NCBI GenBank assembly: GCA_030524665.1
Contig: JAUNGL010000004.1
Span: 2,957-56,224 of the forward strand
DNA: 53,268 nucleotides
Origin: Lachnospiraceae bacterium
GTDB taxonomy: Bacteria; Bacillota; Clostridia; Lachnospirales; Lachnospiraceae
Direction: 5' to 3'
Both the position numbers and the translations under genes were made by a program. The notes under the pieces are model-generated. The model was not told the DNA's origin and did not search any database. It saw only the letters and a program-made list of their open reading frames with translations. The stretch's first letter is position 1; each line of letters opens with the position of its first letter. This document shows positions 17,531 to 26,985 of this stretch, one piece after another.

Positions 17531-19270
17531 ATGAAAAGAGAAATCCTGAAGCTTTATAAAAACCTGAATCTGAATAAAAAAATCAGGTACACAACATTAG
17601 TATCCTTCTTTGCGATGTTTGTATTGTGTTTTGCAGTGATTACTGCCTTTTTTACTTACAGGGAGAAGGAGCTTTCTGAAAACAGGCTGATTGACATGTA
17701 CGAAAGAATTGATGCCAGACTGAACCACTATATGGACGAGATTGATATGTCAGCCTATACAGTGATGTGCAGTAAATGGGTGCAGCAGCTTCTGAATGAA
17801 ACTGGTTTTTCCACATCGGCGGAAATGCAGATGTACCGGAAAAATGCCTCCCATTTCCTGAGCAGCTATTCGTCCATGTATGATAATCTCAAATGTGTCA
17901 TTTTTTCGGAGGACCAGTCTTATATAAAAAGCAATAACAGCTTCAACGTAAGGCAGGGGTTTGATATACGGGAACAGGAATGGTATGGCGAACTGGAGAA
18001 GGAAGAAAAATACAGGGAGCTCGATCACTCCTCGATGCTTACCGAACGAGTGGGGAAGGATTCACTGACGGTTTATTATATCGCTAAAAATATTTATACA
18101 TTTCAGAACATCGGATATTTTGCAGTGAATTTGGAGTATGGGCAATTTCAGTTTGTCAGTGAAATGCTGAACGAAAATGAATACGTGCTGATCCGGAACC
18201 AGAACGGACAGACTGTATTCTCCAATATGGAAGAACGGGAAGAGCTTCTGGAAAAGATCACCTCAGAAAACGGGGAAATATCGGGGAGCAGCCATCTGAG
18301 GGTTTATGAGGAAAAGGTAATGGAGGATGGATGGACTATATGGCTTCTGACTGAGAATCCGACAGTGTTTGAGAGTGTCCGCAGACATCTGTATATTTTT
18401 CTGATTATTATACCGGTTATCTTTGTATTTTTAGGAATTTCTCTGCTGATGTCCCGGTATCTGACGGAGCCGATTGTGAAATGTACGGAAGCGTTTCGTG
18501 AAGTTCAGAATAAAAATTTTGAGATATGCATCCAGCATCAGTATACGGATGAGATTGGGGGGATGCTTGATGGATTTAATGAAATGACACGGAATATAAA
18601 ACGTCTGATTGAGCAGAATCAATTAATGTATCAGGCACATCAGCAGGCAGAGCTCAAAATCCTGCAGCAGAGGATTAACCCCCATTTTCTGTGCAATACA
18701 CTGGAAATCATAAACGGGATGATACTGTTAGGGGACAGTGACCAGGCCATTGAGCTTACCGGTATGCTTGGCAAAATGTATCGGTATGATCTCGGGGAGG
18801 ATGACATTGTTCCGGTCAGGGAGGAACTGTCTTATCTGAAAAACTATCTGGATATTCTGGCATACAAGTACCGAAATCTGCAGGTGGCCTATCAGATTGA
18901 GCCGGAGGTGCTGGATATGCCGTTATTGAAATTTATCTGCCAGCCTCTGGTGGAAAATTCACTGAAGCATGGATTTTGCAAAAGGGCCGGGAACGAAAGG
19001 ATTGAAATAGGAATCCGGCTGCTGAACGGGAATATCTGCATTATCATTCAGGATAATGGAAATGGAATGAAAGAAACTGTTTTGGAGGAACTGAGAGAAA
19101 AAATTGCTATGTTGAAAAAGAACCAGGCGGCGGAGATCAATGATTATATTGGAGTATTGAATACGGCGCGGAGGATTTTTCTGCAGTATGGCAGGGAATG
19201 TGTGTTTGAAATAGAGTCTTCGGTAGTTCTGGGGACCAGAACTGAGATACAGATACCAGTTAAGGAGTGA
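17531..19270 (+). CDS. Sensor histidine kinase, YesM/LytS type
   Basis: This is the membrane sensor of a two-component system of the kind that controls carbohydrate uptake in Firmicutes. One helix at about residues 21-43 and another at about 283-307 enclose an extracytoplasmic, Cache-like region. A HAMP segment follows. The phospho-acceptor His is near residue 385 in INPHFLCNTLE (His_kinase family PF06580), and the ATPase domain has PLVENSLKHGF and DNGNGM. I choose ATG 17531 because AGGAGG lies nine bases upstream; an upstream in-frame ATG at 17489 lacks a site. The response regulator follows after four bases. Confidence 0.93.
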   Translation: MKREILKLYKNLNLNKKIRYTTLVSFFAMFVLCFAVITAFFTYREKELSENRLIDMYERIDARLNHYMDEIDMSAYTVMCSKWVQQLLNETGFSTSAEMQMYRKNASHFLSSYSSMYDNLKCVIFSEDQSYIKSNNSFNVRQGFDIREQEWYGELEKEEKYRELDHSSMLTERVGKDSLTVYYIAKNIYTFQNIGYFAVNLEYGQFQFVSEMLNENEYVLIRNQNGQTVFSNMEEREELLEKITSENGEISGSSHLRVYEEKVMEDGWTIWLLTENPTVFESVRRHLYIFLIIIPVIFVFLGISLLMSRYLTEPIVKCTEAFREVQNKNFEICIQHQYTDEIGGMLDGFNEMTRNIKRLIEQNQLMYQAHQQAELKILQQRINPHFLCNTLEIINGMILLGDSDQAIELTGMLGKMYRYDLGEDDIVPVREELSYLKNYLDILAYKYRNLQVAYQIEPEVLDMPLLKFICQPLVENSLKHGFCKRAGNERIEIGIRLLNGNICIIIQDNGNGMKETVLEELREKIAMLKKNQAAEINDYIGVLNTARRIFLQYGRECVFEIESSVVLGTRTEIQIPVKE

Positions 19271-19274
19271 TTGG

Positions 19275-20699
19275 ATGTATACAATATGTATTGCGGAGGA
19301 TGAGTATTATGTACAGAAAAGCCTGGAGGCAAGGATTTATGCGCTGGGACATGAGATTGAGATGCGGGGATTTGCCTCTGACGGTGATGAAGCTGAACGG
19401 CTGTATTACGAATACAGGCCGGATATTTATCTGGTAGATATCAGTATGCCGCAGCGCAGCGGCCTTCAGTTTATTGAGAAAATAAGGAAAGAAGATCCTG
19501 ACAGCAGAACTGTTTTTATAATTGTAAGCAGCTATTATGATTATGAAAATATGAGAAAGGCAATCGGCGTAAATGTATTTGACTACCTCAGAAAGCCTAT
19601 TGTTCCGTCCGAGTTTTCGGAAATTATCGGAAAAGCATTGCTGGAAGCAGAACGGGCCCGGTGGGAAGCAAAGGCGGATCAGGATAGTCCGCTGTATTTT
19701 GATGAGTATCCGGCTGACAGAAAAGAGAAGGAAACCAGCGGTTTGCTGCTGCTTGTTATGAAGAATGCGGAAAAAGGGAATTCTGACAGTACAGCTTTCA
19801 TCAGACAGCTCAGAAGTCTGGGAAATCCTGTGCGCATTCATTTTAAAAATGCCGGACGGCTCGAGCTGTTGTTTTTTGAAAAGCAGGAACCGGATCTGAG
19901 GATGATAGAAAAAGCTGCAGTCTGTTCAAAGAAGACCGGTAATCTCGTATTCTGCAGGAAAATGAAGGATGCGCGGATGGAAGATGAACTGAGAATCATG
20001 GAAGGGGCAGTCAACCAGCGTTTTTTCACAGGGAATGTTTTCCGGGAAGTCAAAGGAACAGAAGAGACGGAAACTTTGGATAATTTCCAGCATTTTTTCC
20101 TGAAAAAAGGAAAGGCTCAGGCAGAGAAGCAGCTTCTTCAGACGATGCAGGCGATTTACAACAGGAAGGATGCTGTAATGCTGAATACATTTTTCCACCA
20201 GCTTCTGTCTGCAGCCGCAAGAAAATATGACGAAAAAAGAATCATGGTACCCGAACAGGTGAAACGTGATATGCTGTTGTTTTCCATGACGCGGTTTCGG
20301 GACTTCCGGGAGGTTGAAGCATATCTTCTCAAAGTGGTCCGGCAGCTATACGAGTGTATGGACAGGATGGAGCCGGCAGATTTGGCCGACCGCATCTGCG
20401 AATATATTTATGCGAATTATGCGGAGTCCTTGACCCTGAATGAGATTGCGGATGCTTTTTCTATCTCACCGAGCTACCTGTCACATTATTTCCGGAAGAA
20501 AAAGAACCAGTCAATCATCCGGCTGATAGGAGATGTCAGACTGGAGAAGGCGGCTGAATATCTAAGAAAAACTGAGATTCCGATTGCGGATATCGCAGAG
20601 AAGGCCGGATATGGGGACGGTAATTACTTTTCCAAGGTATTTCGGAAAAAGTACGGAAATTCACCGAGTGACTATAGGAAAAAATGGCAGAATGAATAA
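19275..20699 (+). CDS. Response regulator with AraC-type DNA-binding domain
   Basis: This is the cognate regulator of the kinase upstream. The receiver domain has acidic residues in IAEDE near residue 8, the phospho-acceptor Asp55 in YLVDISMPQ and Lys107 in YLRKPI. A variable middle region of about 250 residues follows. Two helix-turn-helix motifs of the AraC/XylS type lie at about 375-470, with EIADAFSISPSYLSHYF and IAEKAGYGDGNYFSKVF. The 474-residue length fits the YesN class. The likely target is the adjacent sugar transporter operon. Confidence 0.94.
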   Translation: MYTICIAEDEYYVQKSLEARIYALGHEIEMRGFASDGDEAERLYYEYRPDIYLVDISMPQRSGLQFIEKIRKEDPDSRTVFIIVSSYYDYENMRKAIGVNVFDYLRKPIVPSEFSEIIGKALLEAERARWEAKADQDSPLYFDEYPADRKEKETSGLLLLVMKNAEKGNSDSTAFIRQLRSLGNPVRIHFKNAGRLELLFFEKQEPDLRMIEKAAVCSKKTGNLVFCRKMKDARMEDELRIMEGAVNQRFFTGNVFREVKGTEETETLDNFQHFFLKKGKAQAEKQLLQTMQAIYNRKDAVMLNTFFHQLLSAAARKYDEKRIMVPEQVKRDMLLFSMTRFRDFREVEAYLLKVVRQLYECMDRMEPADLADRICEYIYANYAESLTLNEIADAFSISPSYLSHYFRKKKNQSIIRLIGDVRLEKAAEYLRKTEIPIADIAEKAGYGDGNYFSKVFRKKYGNSPSDYRKKWQNE

Positions 20700-20805
20700 A
20701 AAGGACAGGATTTTACCTCTGAAAACACAAAAAATTACTAATAGAAACACTCTCCTTACTGTTATACTTTGTATATCAAATTTAGCACGAAGGAGGGTGT
20801 TTTTT

Positions 20806-22161
20806 ATGAAGAAACGATCGGTAAGTATTTTGATGGCAACGGCTCTGGCGGTAGGATCAGTTGCAGGTACAGCGTCAGCTTCCGGCGGAGAAGAGGTGAC
20901 GCTTTCATTTTATTCCTGGTGGGCTGATGCGGAACAGCAGATGGGAAATGCGCTGATTGAGGCATTCGAGGAGAAGTATCCCAATATCCATGTAAAACCG
21001 ACATACATCGCGGATAGTGATTATCTGAGCAAACTGAATACGCTGGTTGCGGCAGACAGTATGCCGGATGTTTATTATCTGAATGAATATCTGGTCAATG
21101 ACTGGGGAGCAGCAGGGGTATCTGCGGATCTTGCCCCGGTGTTCGGGGAGATTGGTGTGAATGCAGATGAGATCTGGGTGGATACTGCGCTTTACAAGAG
21201 CGGTGATTCTCTGTATGGAATTAATTATGGTTCTACTACCATTCTTTTCTATTATAACAAGCAGATGTTTGAAGAAGCCGGCATTACGCCGCCGGGAACG
21301 GATGCGTCAAATCCGTGGACTTGGGATGAGTATGTAGATGCGGCAATTAAGCTTACGAAAGATATCAACGGCAAAACTCCCGCGGATGAAGGGTTTGACT
21401 ACGATAGCTGTACGCAGTTTGGCACGACGATGACCGGTTCATGGATTTACTGGCTTCCGGTATTATATGCGGCGGGAACTTCGATTGCAGATGAGACGGG
21501 CGAGAATCTGGAAATCAATTCGCAGGCTGCAAAGGATGCACTGCAGGCCATTGCGGATTTGAGTCAGGTATACCAGTGTGCTCCATCCGTCGGTGTGACA
21601 GACAGTGTATTTTCAGAGGCATCGGCGATGCTGATGAACGGACAGCTTGGAATGTTTATCGGAGGAAATTTCCTGCTTGGCAATTTTACTTCCGAGAATT
21701 TTGATGTCGGTATTGCACAGATTCCTACGATGAACGGGGCAGCTCCGAGCAACATGGTGTGGTCGGCGGCGTTTGCGATGTCTGCAAAGACAGAGCATCC
21801 GAAGGAAGCGGCACAATTCCTGGAATTTATGGCAGATTTTGATAATTCAGTCAAGGTATCCATGGATACGGGACTGAGCCTTGGATCACTTCCGAGTACC
21901 ATTAAAACTCTGGATACAGACACACAGGAATATGCGGACTGGTGCGGAGTATATGATAAAACTATGGCTGAGGTATCCAGCGGAATCCTTTCCGGGGCTT
22001 CACGTGTCGGAGAAAATGTCACATTGAAGAATTTCTCTGTCATTATGAATGAAAAACTGGTTCCGGCGCTTGACGAGGTCTGGCTGGGCGAAAAGACCGC
22101 GGATGAGGCAATTACAGCAATCGAAGATTCTCTGGCAGGGGAACTCCAGGGCGCATGGTAG
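20806..22161 (+). CDS. Sugar ABC transporter, extracellular substrate-binding protein
   Basis: It is a family 1 (MalE-like) solute-binding protein of 451 residues. Typical motifs are LSFYSWW, a FEEKYPNIHV segment, a YYLNEYLVNDW hinge and WTWDEYVDAAIKLT. The signal peptide (about residues 1-26, ending ASA) has no lipobox cysteine, unusual for a Gram-positive binding protein. AAGGAGGG is ten bases before the ATG at 20806, so the longer in-frame reading from 20584 is discarded. It is followed by a stem-loop and two permease genes. No ATPase gene is present; a shared MsmK-type ATPase elsewhere is likely. Confidence 0.93.
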   Translation: MKKRSVSILMATALAVGSVAGTASASGGEEVTLSFYSWWADAEQQMGNALIEAFEEKYPNIHVKPTYIADSDYLSKLNTLVAADSMPDVYYLNEYLVNDWGAAGVSADLAPVFGEIGVNADEIWVDTALYKSGDSLYGINYGSTTILFYYNKQMFEEAGITPPGTDASNPWTWDEYVDAAIKLTKDINGKTPADEGFDYDSCTQFGTTMTGSWIYWLPVLYAAGTSIADETGENLEINSQAAKDALQAIADLSQVYQCAPSVGVTDSVFSEASAMLMNGQLGMFIGGNFLLGNFTSENFDVGIAQIPTMNGAAPSNMVWSAAFAMSAKTEHPKEAAQFLEFMADFDNSVKVSMDTGLSLGSLPSTIKTLDTDTQEYADWCGVYDKTMAEVSSGILSGASRVGENVTLKNFSVIMNEKLVPALDEVWLGEKTADEAITAIEDSLAGELQGAW

Positions 22162-22190
22162 TGCGTGAATAAGATGCAGCTCTGAATTTG

Positions 22191-22222
22191 GAAAACAGCC
22201 ATCCTGGCAGGTGGCTGTTTTC
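22191..22222 (+). promoter_or_regulatory. Intra-operon stem-loop between binding protein and permease
   Basis: GAAAACAGCCA (22191-22201) pairs perfectly with TGGCTGTTTTC (22212-22222), loop 10 bases. The U-run lies inside the 3' arm, so it may be a partial terminator or an mRNA 3'-end stabiliser that keeps the binding protein more abundant than the permeases. Confidence 0.7.
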
Positions 22223-22249
22223 TGTGAAAAGAAAGAGGTGACAACTGTT

Positions 22250-23158
22250 TTGAAAAAGAAAAAATCCGGCTATCTGGAACGTACAAGGACCAAATGGGGA
22301 TACTTCTTTATTGCGCCTGGAATTATCGGGTTTCTTGTATTCAGCCTCGGACCGATGCTGTACAGTTTGTTTTTAAGTACGATGGAATGGAATATCATTA
22401 CTCCGAAAAGGTTTGTCGGTCTGGAGAATTACCGGCAGTTATTTCAGAATGAACTGACCTGGAAATCGCTGAAGGTCACGGCGGCTTATACGGCTATGAC
22501 AGTCCCGCTGGTGATCGTCATCACATTCGGGATCGCTCTGCTGCTGAACAGCAGGGTAAGAGGGATATCCATTTTCAGAACAATCTTTTATATTCCATCG
22601 ATTATTCCGCTGGTTGCTACGGCAGCAATATGGATGTTTATTTACAATCCCACTTACGGATTCCTGAATGGAATCCTGCGGGCGCTTGGACTGCCTGCGC
22701 AGAAATATATTTACAGCACCTCATCGGTCATCCCGTGCCTTTCGGCGATGGCGGTCTGGTGTGCGGGAAACACGGTGATTATTTATCTGGCAGGCCTGCA
22801 GGGGGTATCACGCCAGCTTTACGATGCGGCTGAGATTGACGGTGCGGGAAGGATGCAGAGGTTCCGGCATATTACGGTTCCGATGATGACTCCGATTATA
22901 TTTTACAATCTGGTCATGACGATGATTAACTGTCTGCAAACCTTTACCCAGGCATATATCATGACAGACGGAGGTCCGGCAAATTCCAGTTTATTTTTCT
23001 CACTGCTGATTTACCGCAACGCATTTACGTATCAGAAGATGGGATACGCAGCGGCACTCTCATGGGTACTGTTTGTGATTGCCGGGATTCTGACGCTGAT
23101 TTTATTTGTGACTTCCGGAAAATGGGTTTTCTACGAGGATGGAGGTGATAACTGGTGA
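22250..23158 (+). CDS. Sugar ABC transporter permease (MalF-like)
   Basis: It is an inner permease with about six membrane helices, starting with FFIAPGIIGFLVFSLGPMLYSLFLS. The ATPase-docking EAA loop is seen as YDAAEIDGAGRMQRFRHITVPMM (positions about 194-216). The TTG start at 22250 is chosen because AGAGGTG is about nine bases upstream; the earlier start at 22211 overlaps the stem-loop. The length of 302 residues is normal. It overlaps the next permease by four bases (GTGA). Confidence 0.92.
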   Translation: MKKKKSGYLERTRTKWGYFFIAPGIIGFLVFSLGPMLYSLFLSTMEWNIITPKRFVGLENYRQLFQNELTWKSLKVTAAYTAMTVPLVIVITFGIALLLNSRVRGISIFRTIFYIPSIIPLVATAAIWMFIYNPTYGFLNGILRALGLPAQKYIYSTSSVIPCLSAMAVWCAGNTVIIYLAGLQGVSRQLYDAAEIDGAGRMQRFRHITVPMMTPIIFYNLVMTMINCLQTFTQAYIMTDGGPANSSLFFSLLIYRNAFTYQKMGYAAALSWVLFVIAGILTLILFVTSGKWVFYEDGGDNW

Positions 23159-23988
23159 AGAGAAGAGGCAGACATAAAGTAAATATAGTCAGCATGGTTT
23201 TGCTGGTACTGCTTTCCGTTATCATGTTGTTTCCATTTTTCTGGTTGGTCAGGAGCGCTTTTATGACCGACCGTGAGATCATGACGATGCCAATGCAATG
23301 GCTGCCGGAAAGACTGCGCTTTGAAAATTTTTCTGAATCGATGAAGCGTGCGCCTTTCCTGAGATATTTTATGAATTCCGTATTTGTGACAGGGATCAAT
23401 GTGGTGGCGCAGGTGCTGAGTGTCAGTTTTATTGCGATGGGGTTTGCGCGCTTTCAGTTTAAGGGGAAGAACTTCTGGTTCGCAGCGATTCTGTCTACCA
23501 TGATGATTCCTTATACGGTACTGATGATTCCTCAGTTTATCGGATGGCAGGCAGTGGGCGCGTATAACACGTATCTGCCGCTTACCGTACCGGCGTTTTT
23601 CGGAAATGCATTCAATATCTTTCTGATGTGCCAGTTCTACCGCGGGATCCCGAAGGATTACGATGAGGCTGCGCTGATGGACGGCGCGGATTACTTCAGG
23701 ATTTATACGACGATTATTTTGCCGATGGCAAAACCGGTACTGTGCTCTGTCGGTGTATTTGCCTTTATGAATTCATGGAATGATTTCATCGGACCGCTGC
23801 TATATCTGGATAAGGAAAGCATGAAAACAATCTCGCTGGGACTTCAGATATTTATCGGACAGTATACAAGCTCATGGAATCTGATGATGGCGGCATCCTG
23901 TGTTGCGGTGATTCCGATGATTCTTATTTTCTTTTTTGCACAGAGATACTTTATTGAGGGCATAACGTTCTCAGGATTGAAGGGGTAG
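23155..23988 (+). CDS. Sugar ABC transporter permease (MalG-like)
   Basis: It is the second permease of the transporter, 277 residues with about six membrane helices. The EAA loop is seen as YDEAALMDGADYFRIYTTIILPM. It starts at GTG 23155 inside the stop of the previous gene, with GGAGGTG upstream. The C-terminal RYFIEGITFSGLKG ending is characteristic of the family. The hydrolase gene follows after 11 bases. Confidence 0.94.
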   Translation: MKRRGRHKVNIVSMVLLVLLSVIMLFPFFWLVRSAFMTDREIMTMPMQWLPERLRFENFSESMKRAPFLRYFMNSVFVTGINVVAQVLSVSFIAMGFARFQFKGKNFWFAAILSTMMIPYTVLMIPQFIGWQAVGAYNTYLPLTVPAFFGNAFNIFLMCQFYRGIPKDYDEAALMDGADYFRIYTTIILPMAKPVLCSVGVFAFMNSWNDFIGPLLYLDKESMKTISLGLQIFIGQYTSSWNLMMAASCVAVIPMILIFFFAQRYFIEGITFSGLKG

Positions 23989-23999
23989 GGGGGAAACAT

Positions 24000-25727
24000 A
24001 TGAAAACGGAACTTAGTAGATTACCTTTCAGCCGTGCCGGCTCTTATATGGCAGTGTCGGAGCTGGGTGAGGATTTCCGCGGTATGTCAAACGTATTAGG
24101 ATTATATCTGAGGACGGTGCATGGATCGGCTTTGAAACCGCTGGCAGCAAGGATTATTCCGACTGCTGGAGGCAGAGAAACGGCGTATGAATGCCGGATG
24201 GAGCGGACATCGCTGTATCTGAATACGGACGGCGGAACACTGGAACTGTGTTTTGATGATGAAAATACACTTCTGGTACGAGGGAAAGGAAAAGAGATAG
24301 GACTGATTCTCGATTTCCTCGCAGATCAAGGACCTTTTGACTATATCTATACGATCCCCTGCGGCGGCAGGGACTATTATATGGCGAATTGTTACAAAAA
24401 CAACTGCAGATACCTGATTTCGCTTCTGGCGGGGAAGGCTGAACTTGAGCAGGAATGGAAGGAAAGCTCAGCACTGTATTCACGGCTGTACTTTTCCGGG
24501 AACGATGGCTTTCTGTTTGCCCTGAAAGAAATTGAGACGGAATGGGACAGGGTTCCTGCAAAATACGATTTTGAGGAATGCAGGAAGAGAACGGAAGATG
24601 AATTTCTGGAATTTGCACGGAGAATGCCGTCATGTCCGGAACAATACAGGGAGGCGGCAGAGAGGGCTGCTTATCTGAACTGGTCAGGGATTGTGAAAAA
24701 AGACGGATTTCTGAAAAGAGATGCAATGTTCATGTCCAAAAACTGGATGTGCAATGTCTGGAGTTGGGATCACTGTTTTAATGCGATTGCCCTGTCTTAT
24801 CACAACCCGGAACTAGCGTGGGATCAGTTTATGATTATGTTTGATCATCAGGATGTGACCGGGCTGATTCCCGACAGCGTAAATGATGTACATATTGTGT
24901 GGAATTACTGCAAGCCTCCGATACACGAATGGGCGCTGCGCCGGATGATGGAACATATGGAATTGAGCAAAGAGCAGATGCAGGAAGCCTATCAGTGTCT
25001 TGGAAAGTGGACAGACTGGTGGCTTGTGTACAGGGACTATAATGGGGACGGCCTTTGTGAATACAATCATGGAAATGATTCAGGCTGGGATAATTCGACC
25101 GCTTTTTCCGCACTCCCTCCGGTCACAACACCGGAACTTCAGGCCTTTCTGGTGATTCAGATGGAGGTGCTCGCAGAACTGGCGGACAGGCTTGGGATAG
25201 ATTTCGGGCGGGAAGCATGGAGCCGTAAGTCTGCAGAGCTCTATGCGCATTTTCTGGAAAAATGCTTTGTGGATGGGCTTCCGGTGATTCGAAGGAGCGT
25301 CAGCGGTGAAGTGATCGAAAATAACAGTCTGCTTCCGTATGTCAGCATCGTTCTCGGCAGGCGGCTGCCGGAAGAAATCAGGAAAAAGATGACAGAGATA
25401 CTGATAGGAGACCGGTTCTATACAGATTATGGATTTGCGACGGAAAGCCCGGGAAGTACGGAATACAGGGCGGACGGTTACTGGAGAGGACCGATCTGGG
25501 CGCCGAGTACTATGCTGGTCCTGGATGGGCTGTATCAGTGCGGGGAGGAAGAGTTCGTACGCGAGGCAGCCAGACGCTTTGCGGATATGGCAGTATGTAG
25601 CGGATTTGCAGAAAACTTTGACGCTCTCACAGGAGAAGGGCTGCGGGATCGGGCATATACCTGGACTTCCAGTGTATTTCTCATACTTGTACATGAATAT
25701 CTGACGGAAAAAGGAGAGGGGAGGTAA
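24000..25727 (+). CDS. GH63/MGH1-like glycoside hydrolase (cytoplasmic)
   Basis: It is a 575-residue protein without signal peptide. Residues from about 200 form an (alpha/alpha)6-barrel hydrolase of the GH63 and mannosylglycerate-hydrolase-like type. Recognisable parts are WSWDHCFNAIAL near 258, NGDGLCEYNHGNDSGWDNST near 345 with a candidate catalytic Asp, and GYWRGPIWAPS near 497. The N-terminal third resembles the beta-sandwich that precedes such barrels. It probably hydrolyses the glycoside brought in by the adjacent transporter. The substrate cannot be read from sequence; alpha-glucosides, mannosides or rhamnosides are all possible. Confidence 0.82.
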   Translation: MKTELSRLPFSRAGSYMAVSELGEDFRGMSNVLGLYLRTVHGSALKPLAARIIPTAGGRETAYECRMERTSLYLNTDGGTLELCFDDENTLLVRGKGKEIGLILDFLADQGPFDYIYTIPCGGRDYYMANCYKNNCRYLISLLAGKAELEQEWKESSALYSRLYFSGNDGFLFALKEIETEWDRVPAKYDFEECRKRTEDEFLEFARRMPSCPEQYREAAERAAYLNWSGIVKKDGFLKRDAMFMSKNWMCNVWSWDHCFNAIALSYHNPELAWDQFMIMFDHQDVTGLIPDSVNDVHIVWNYCKPPIHEWALRRMMEHMELSKEQMQEAYQCLGKWTDWWLVYRDYNGDGLCEYNHGNDSGWDNSTAFSALPPVTTPELQAFLVIQMEVLAELADRLGIDFGREAWSRKSAELYAHFLEKCFVDGLPVIRRSVSGEVIENNSLLPYVSIVLGRRLPEEIRKKMTEILIGDRFYTDYGFATESPGSTEYRADGYWRGPIWAPSTMLVLDGLYQCGEEEFVREAARRFADMAVCSGFAENFDALTGEGLRDRAYTWTSSVFLILVHEYLTEKGEGR

Positions 25728-25729
25728 GT

Positions 25730-26965
25730 ATGACACAGGATGAAAGGATTTTGCGTGAGCTGGCCGTGAAGTACAGGGAGGCGGCGTTTACGGAGGAAAA
25801 CAGGAAGAAGAAGGAACTGCAGAAGGCGGTCAATGACCTGCATATGATCCGGCCGGTCGTTCTGATTGATGAACTGCCCTGGCATGAGCTTGATATAAAC
25901 GGTGAACTGACGCTTATGTGCCAGGATCCGTACCTGAGGGAGATAGAAGCCCAGATGCGTCAGATGCTTTACCGCCATAAATATATTCCGGCTGATCTTG
26001 TGCTGCCGGAGGCAATCAGGGTGGAAAAGGTGATTCATACGACAGGAATCGGAATCGGGATTCAGGAAGAAACACGAGCGACAGATGCGGCAAATAAAAT
26101 TGTCTCTCACCGGTTTATCGACCAGATGGAGGATGAGGAATGCCTGGAGCTGTTGCACAATGAAACGATTACGTATGATAAGGAAGAATCAGAGCGTCGG
26201 TACAATCTTGTGGCGAATATGATTGGTGACATTATGCCGGTGAAGCTGATTGGAAGCCAGTGGGTGTTCGATACGCTGTGGGATGATGTGGCACAGCTTC
26301 ACGGTGTAGAAAACCTGCTGATTGACCTGATCCTGCGCCCGGAATATATGCATGCAATCGCGGAGAAGCTGACAGATATCTTTCTGGATAAGGTCAGACA
26401 GTATGAAGAGCTGAATTTGTTCGAAGGGGAACAGGACAGCCTGCATTGTACTGCTGCCTATACGGATCAGCTTCCTTCCGGAGAGTTCGACGGAGTGCAC
26501 TACAGGGCGAAAGATGTCTGGGGCCGGGGGGCAGCACAGGTATTTGTGTCGGTTTCACCCGATAAAAGGGCGGAGTTTGATATTCCGTATATGTGCAGGG
26601 CCATGGAACCATTCGGGCTGGTATACTATGGATGCTGTGAACCACTGCATAACCAGATTGATCTGATCTCGAAGATTCCCCATCTTCGGAAGATTACAGT
26701 TACACCGTGGGCGGACTACCAGATCGCGGCGGAGCAGATCGGCAAAAAATATGTGGCGTCCACCAAGGCGACCCCGGCTTCTGTCGCCATGAGCCGTGTG
26801 AACGAAGAGGAAATCCGGAAAGAACTGAAAATGATCATAGATGCCTGCTATAAAAACAGCTGTCCATTTGAACTGGTACTTAAGGATGTGAGTACGGTCT
26901 CGTATCACCCGGAGAACCTGCAGACATGGGAGCGGATTGCGATGGAACTAATCCGGAATTTATGA
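25730..26965 (+). CDS. URO-D family protein, probable corrinoid-dependent methyltransferase
   Basis: This 411-residue protein belongs to the uroporphyrinogen decarboxylase superfamily. It resembles the branch used as MtaA/CmuA-like methyltransferases rather than heme enzymes. GCCEPLH near residue 304 may supply zinc-binding Cys/His. It starts three bases after the hydrolase stop, with GGAGAGGGGAGG upstream. Directly downstream lies a ruined corrinoid-protein gene, the usual partner of such methyltransferases, which supports the assignment. No heme-pathway genes are nearby. The methyl donor is unknown. Confidence 0.78.
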   Translation: MTQDERILRELAVKYREAAFTEENRKKKELQKAVNDLHMIRPVVLIDELPWHELDINGELTLMCQDPYLREIEAQMRQMLYRHKYIPADLVLPEAIRVEKVIHTTGIGIGIQEETRATDAANKIVSHRFIDQMEDEECLELLHNETITYDKEESERRYNLVANMIGDIMPVKLIGSQWVFDTLWDDVAQLHGVENLLIDLILRPEYMHAIAEKLTDIFLDKVRQYEELNLFEGEQDSLHCTAAYTDQLPSGEFDGVHYRAKDVWGRGAAQVFVSVSPDKRAEFDIPYMCRAMEPFGLVYYGCCEPLHNQIDLISKIPHLRKITVTPWADYQIAAEQIGKKYVASTKATPASVAMSRVNEEEIRKELKMIIDACYKNSCPFELVLKDVSTVSYHPENLQTWERIAMELIRNL

Positions 26966-26985
26966 CAGGAGGAAATGGAGGGATC

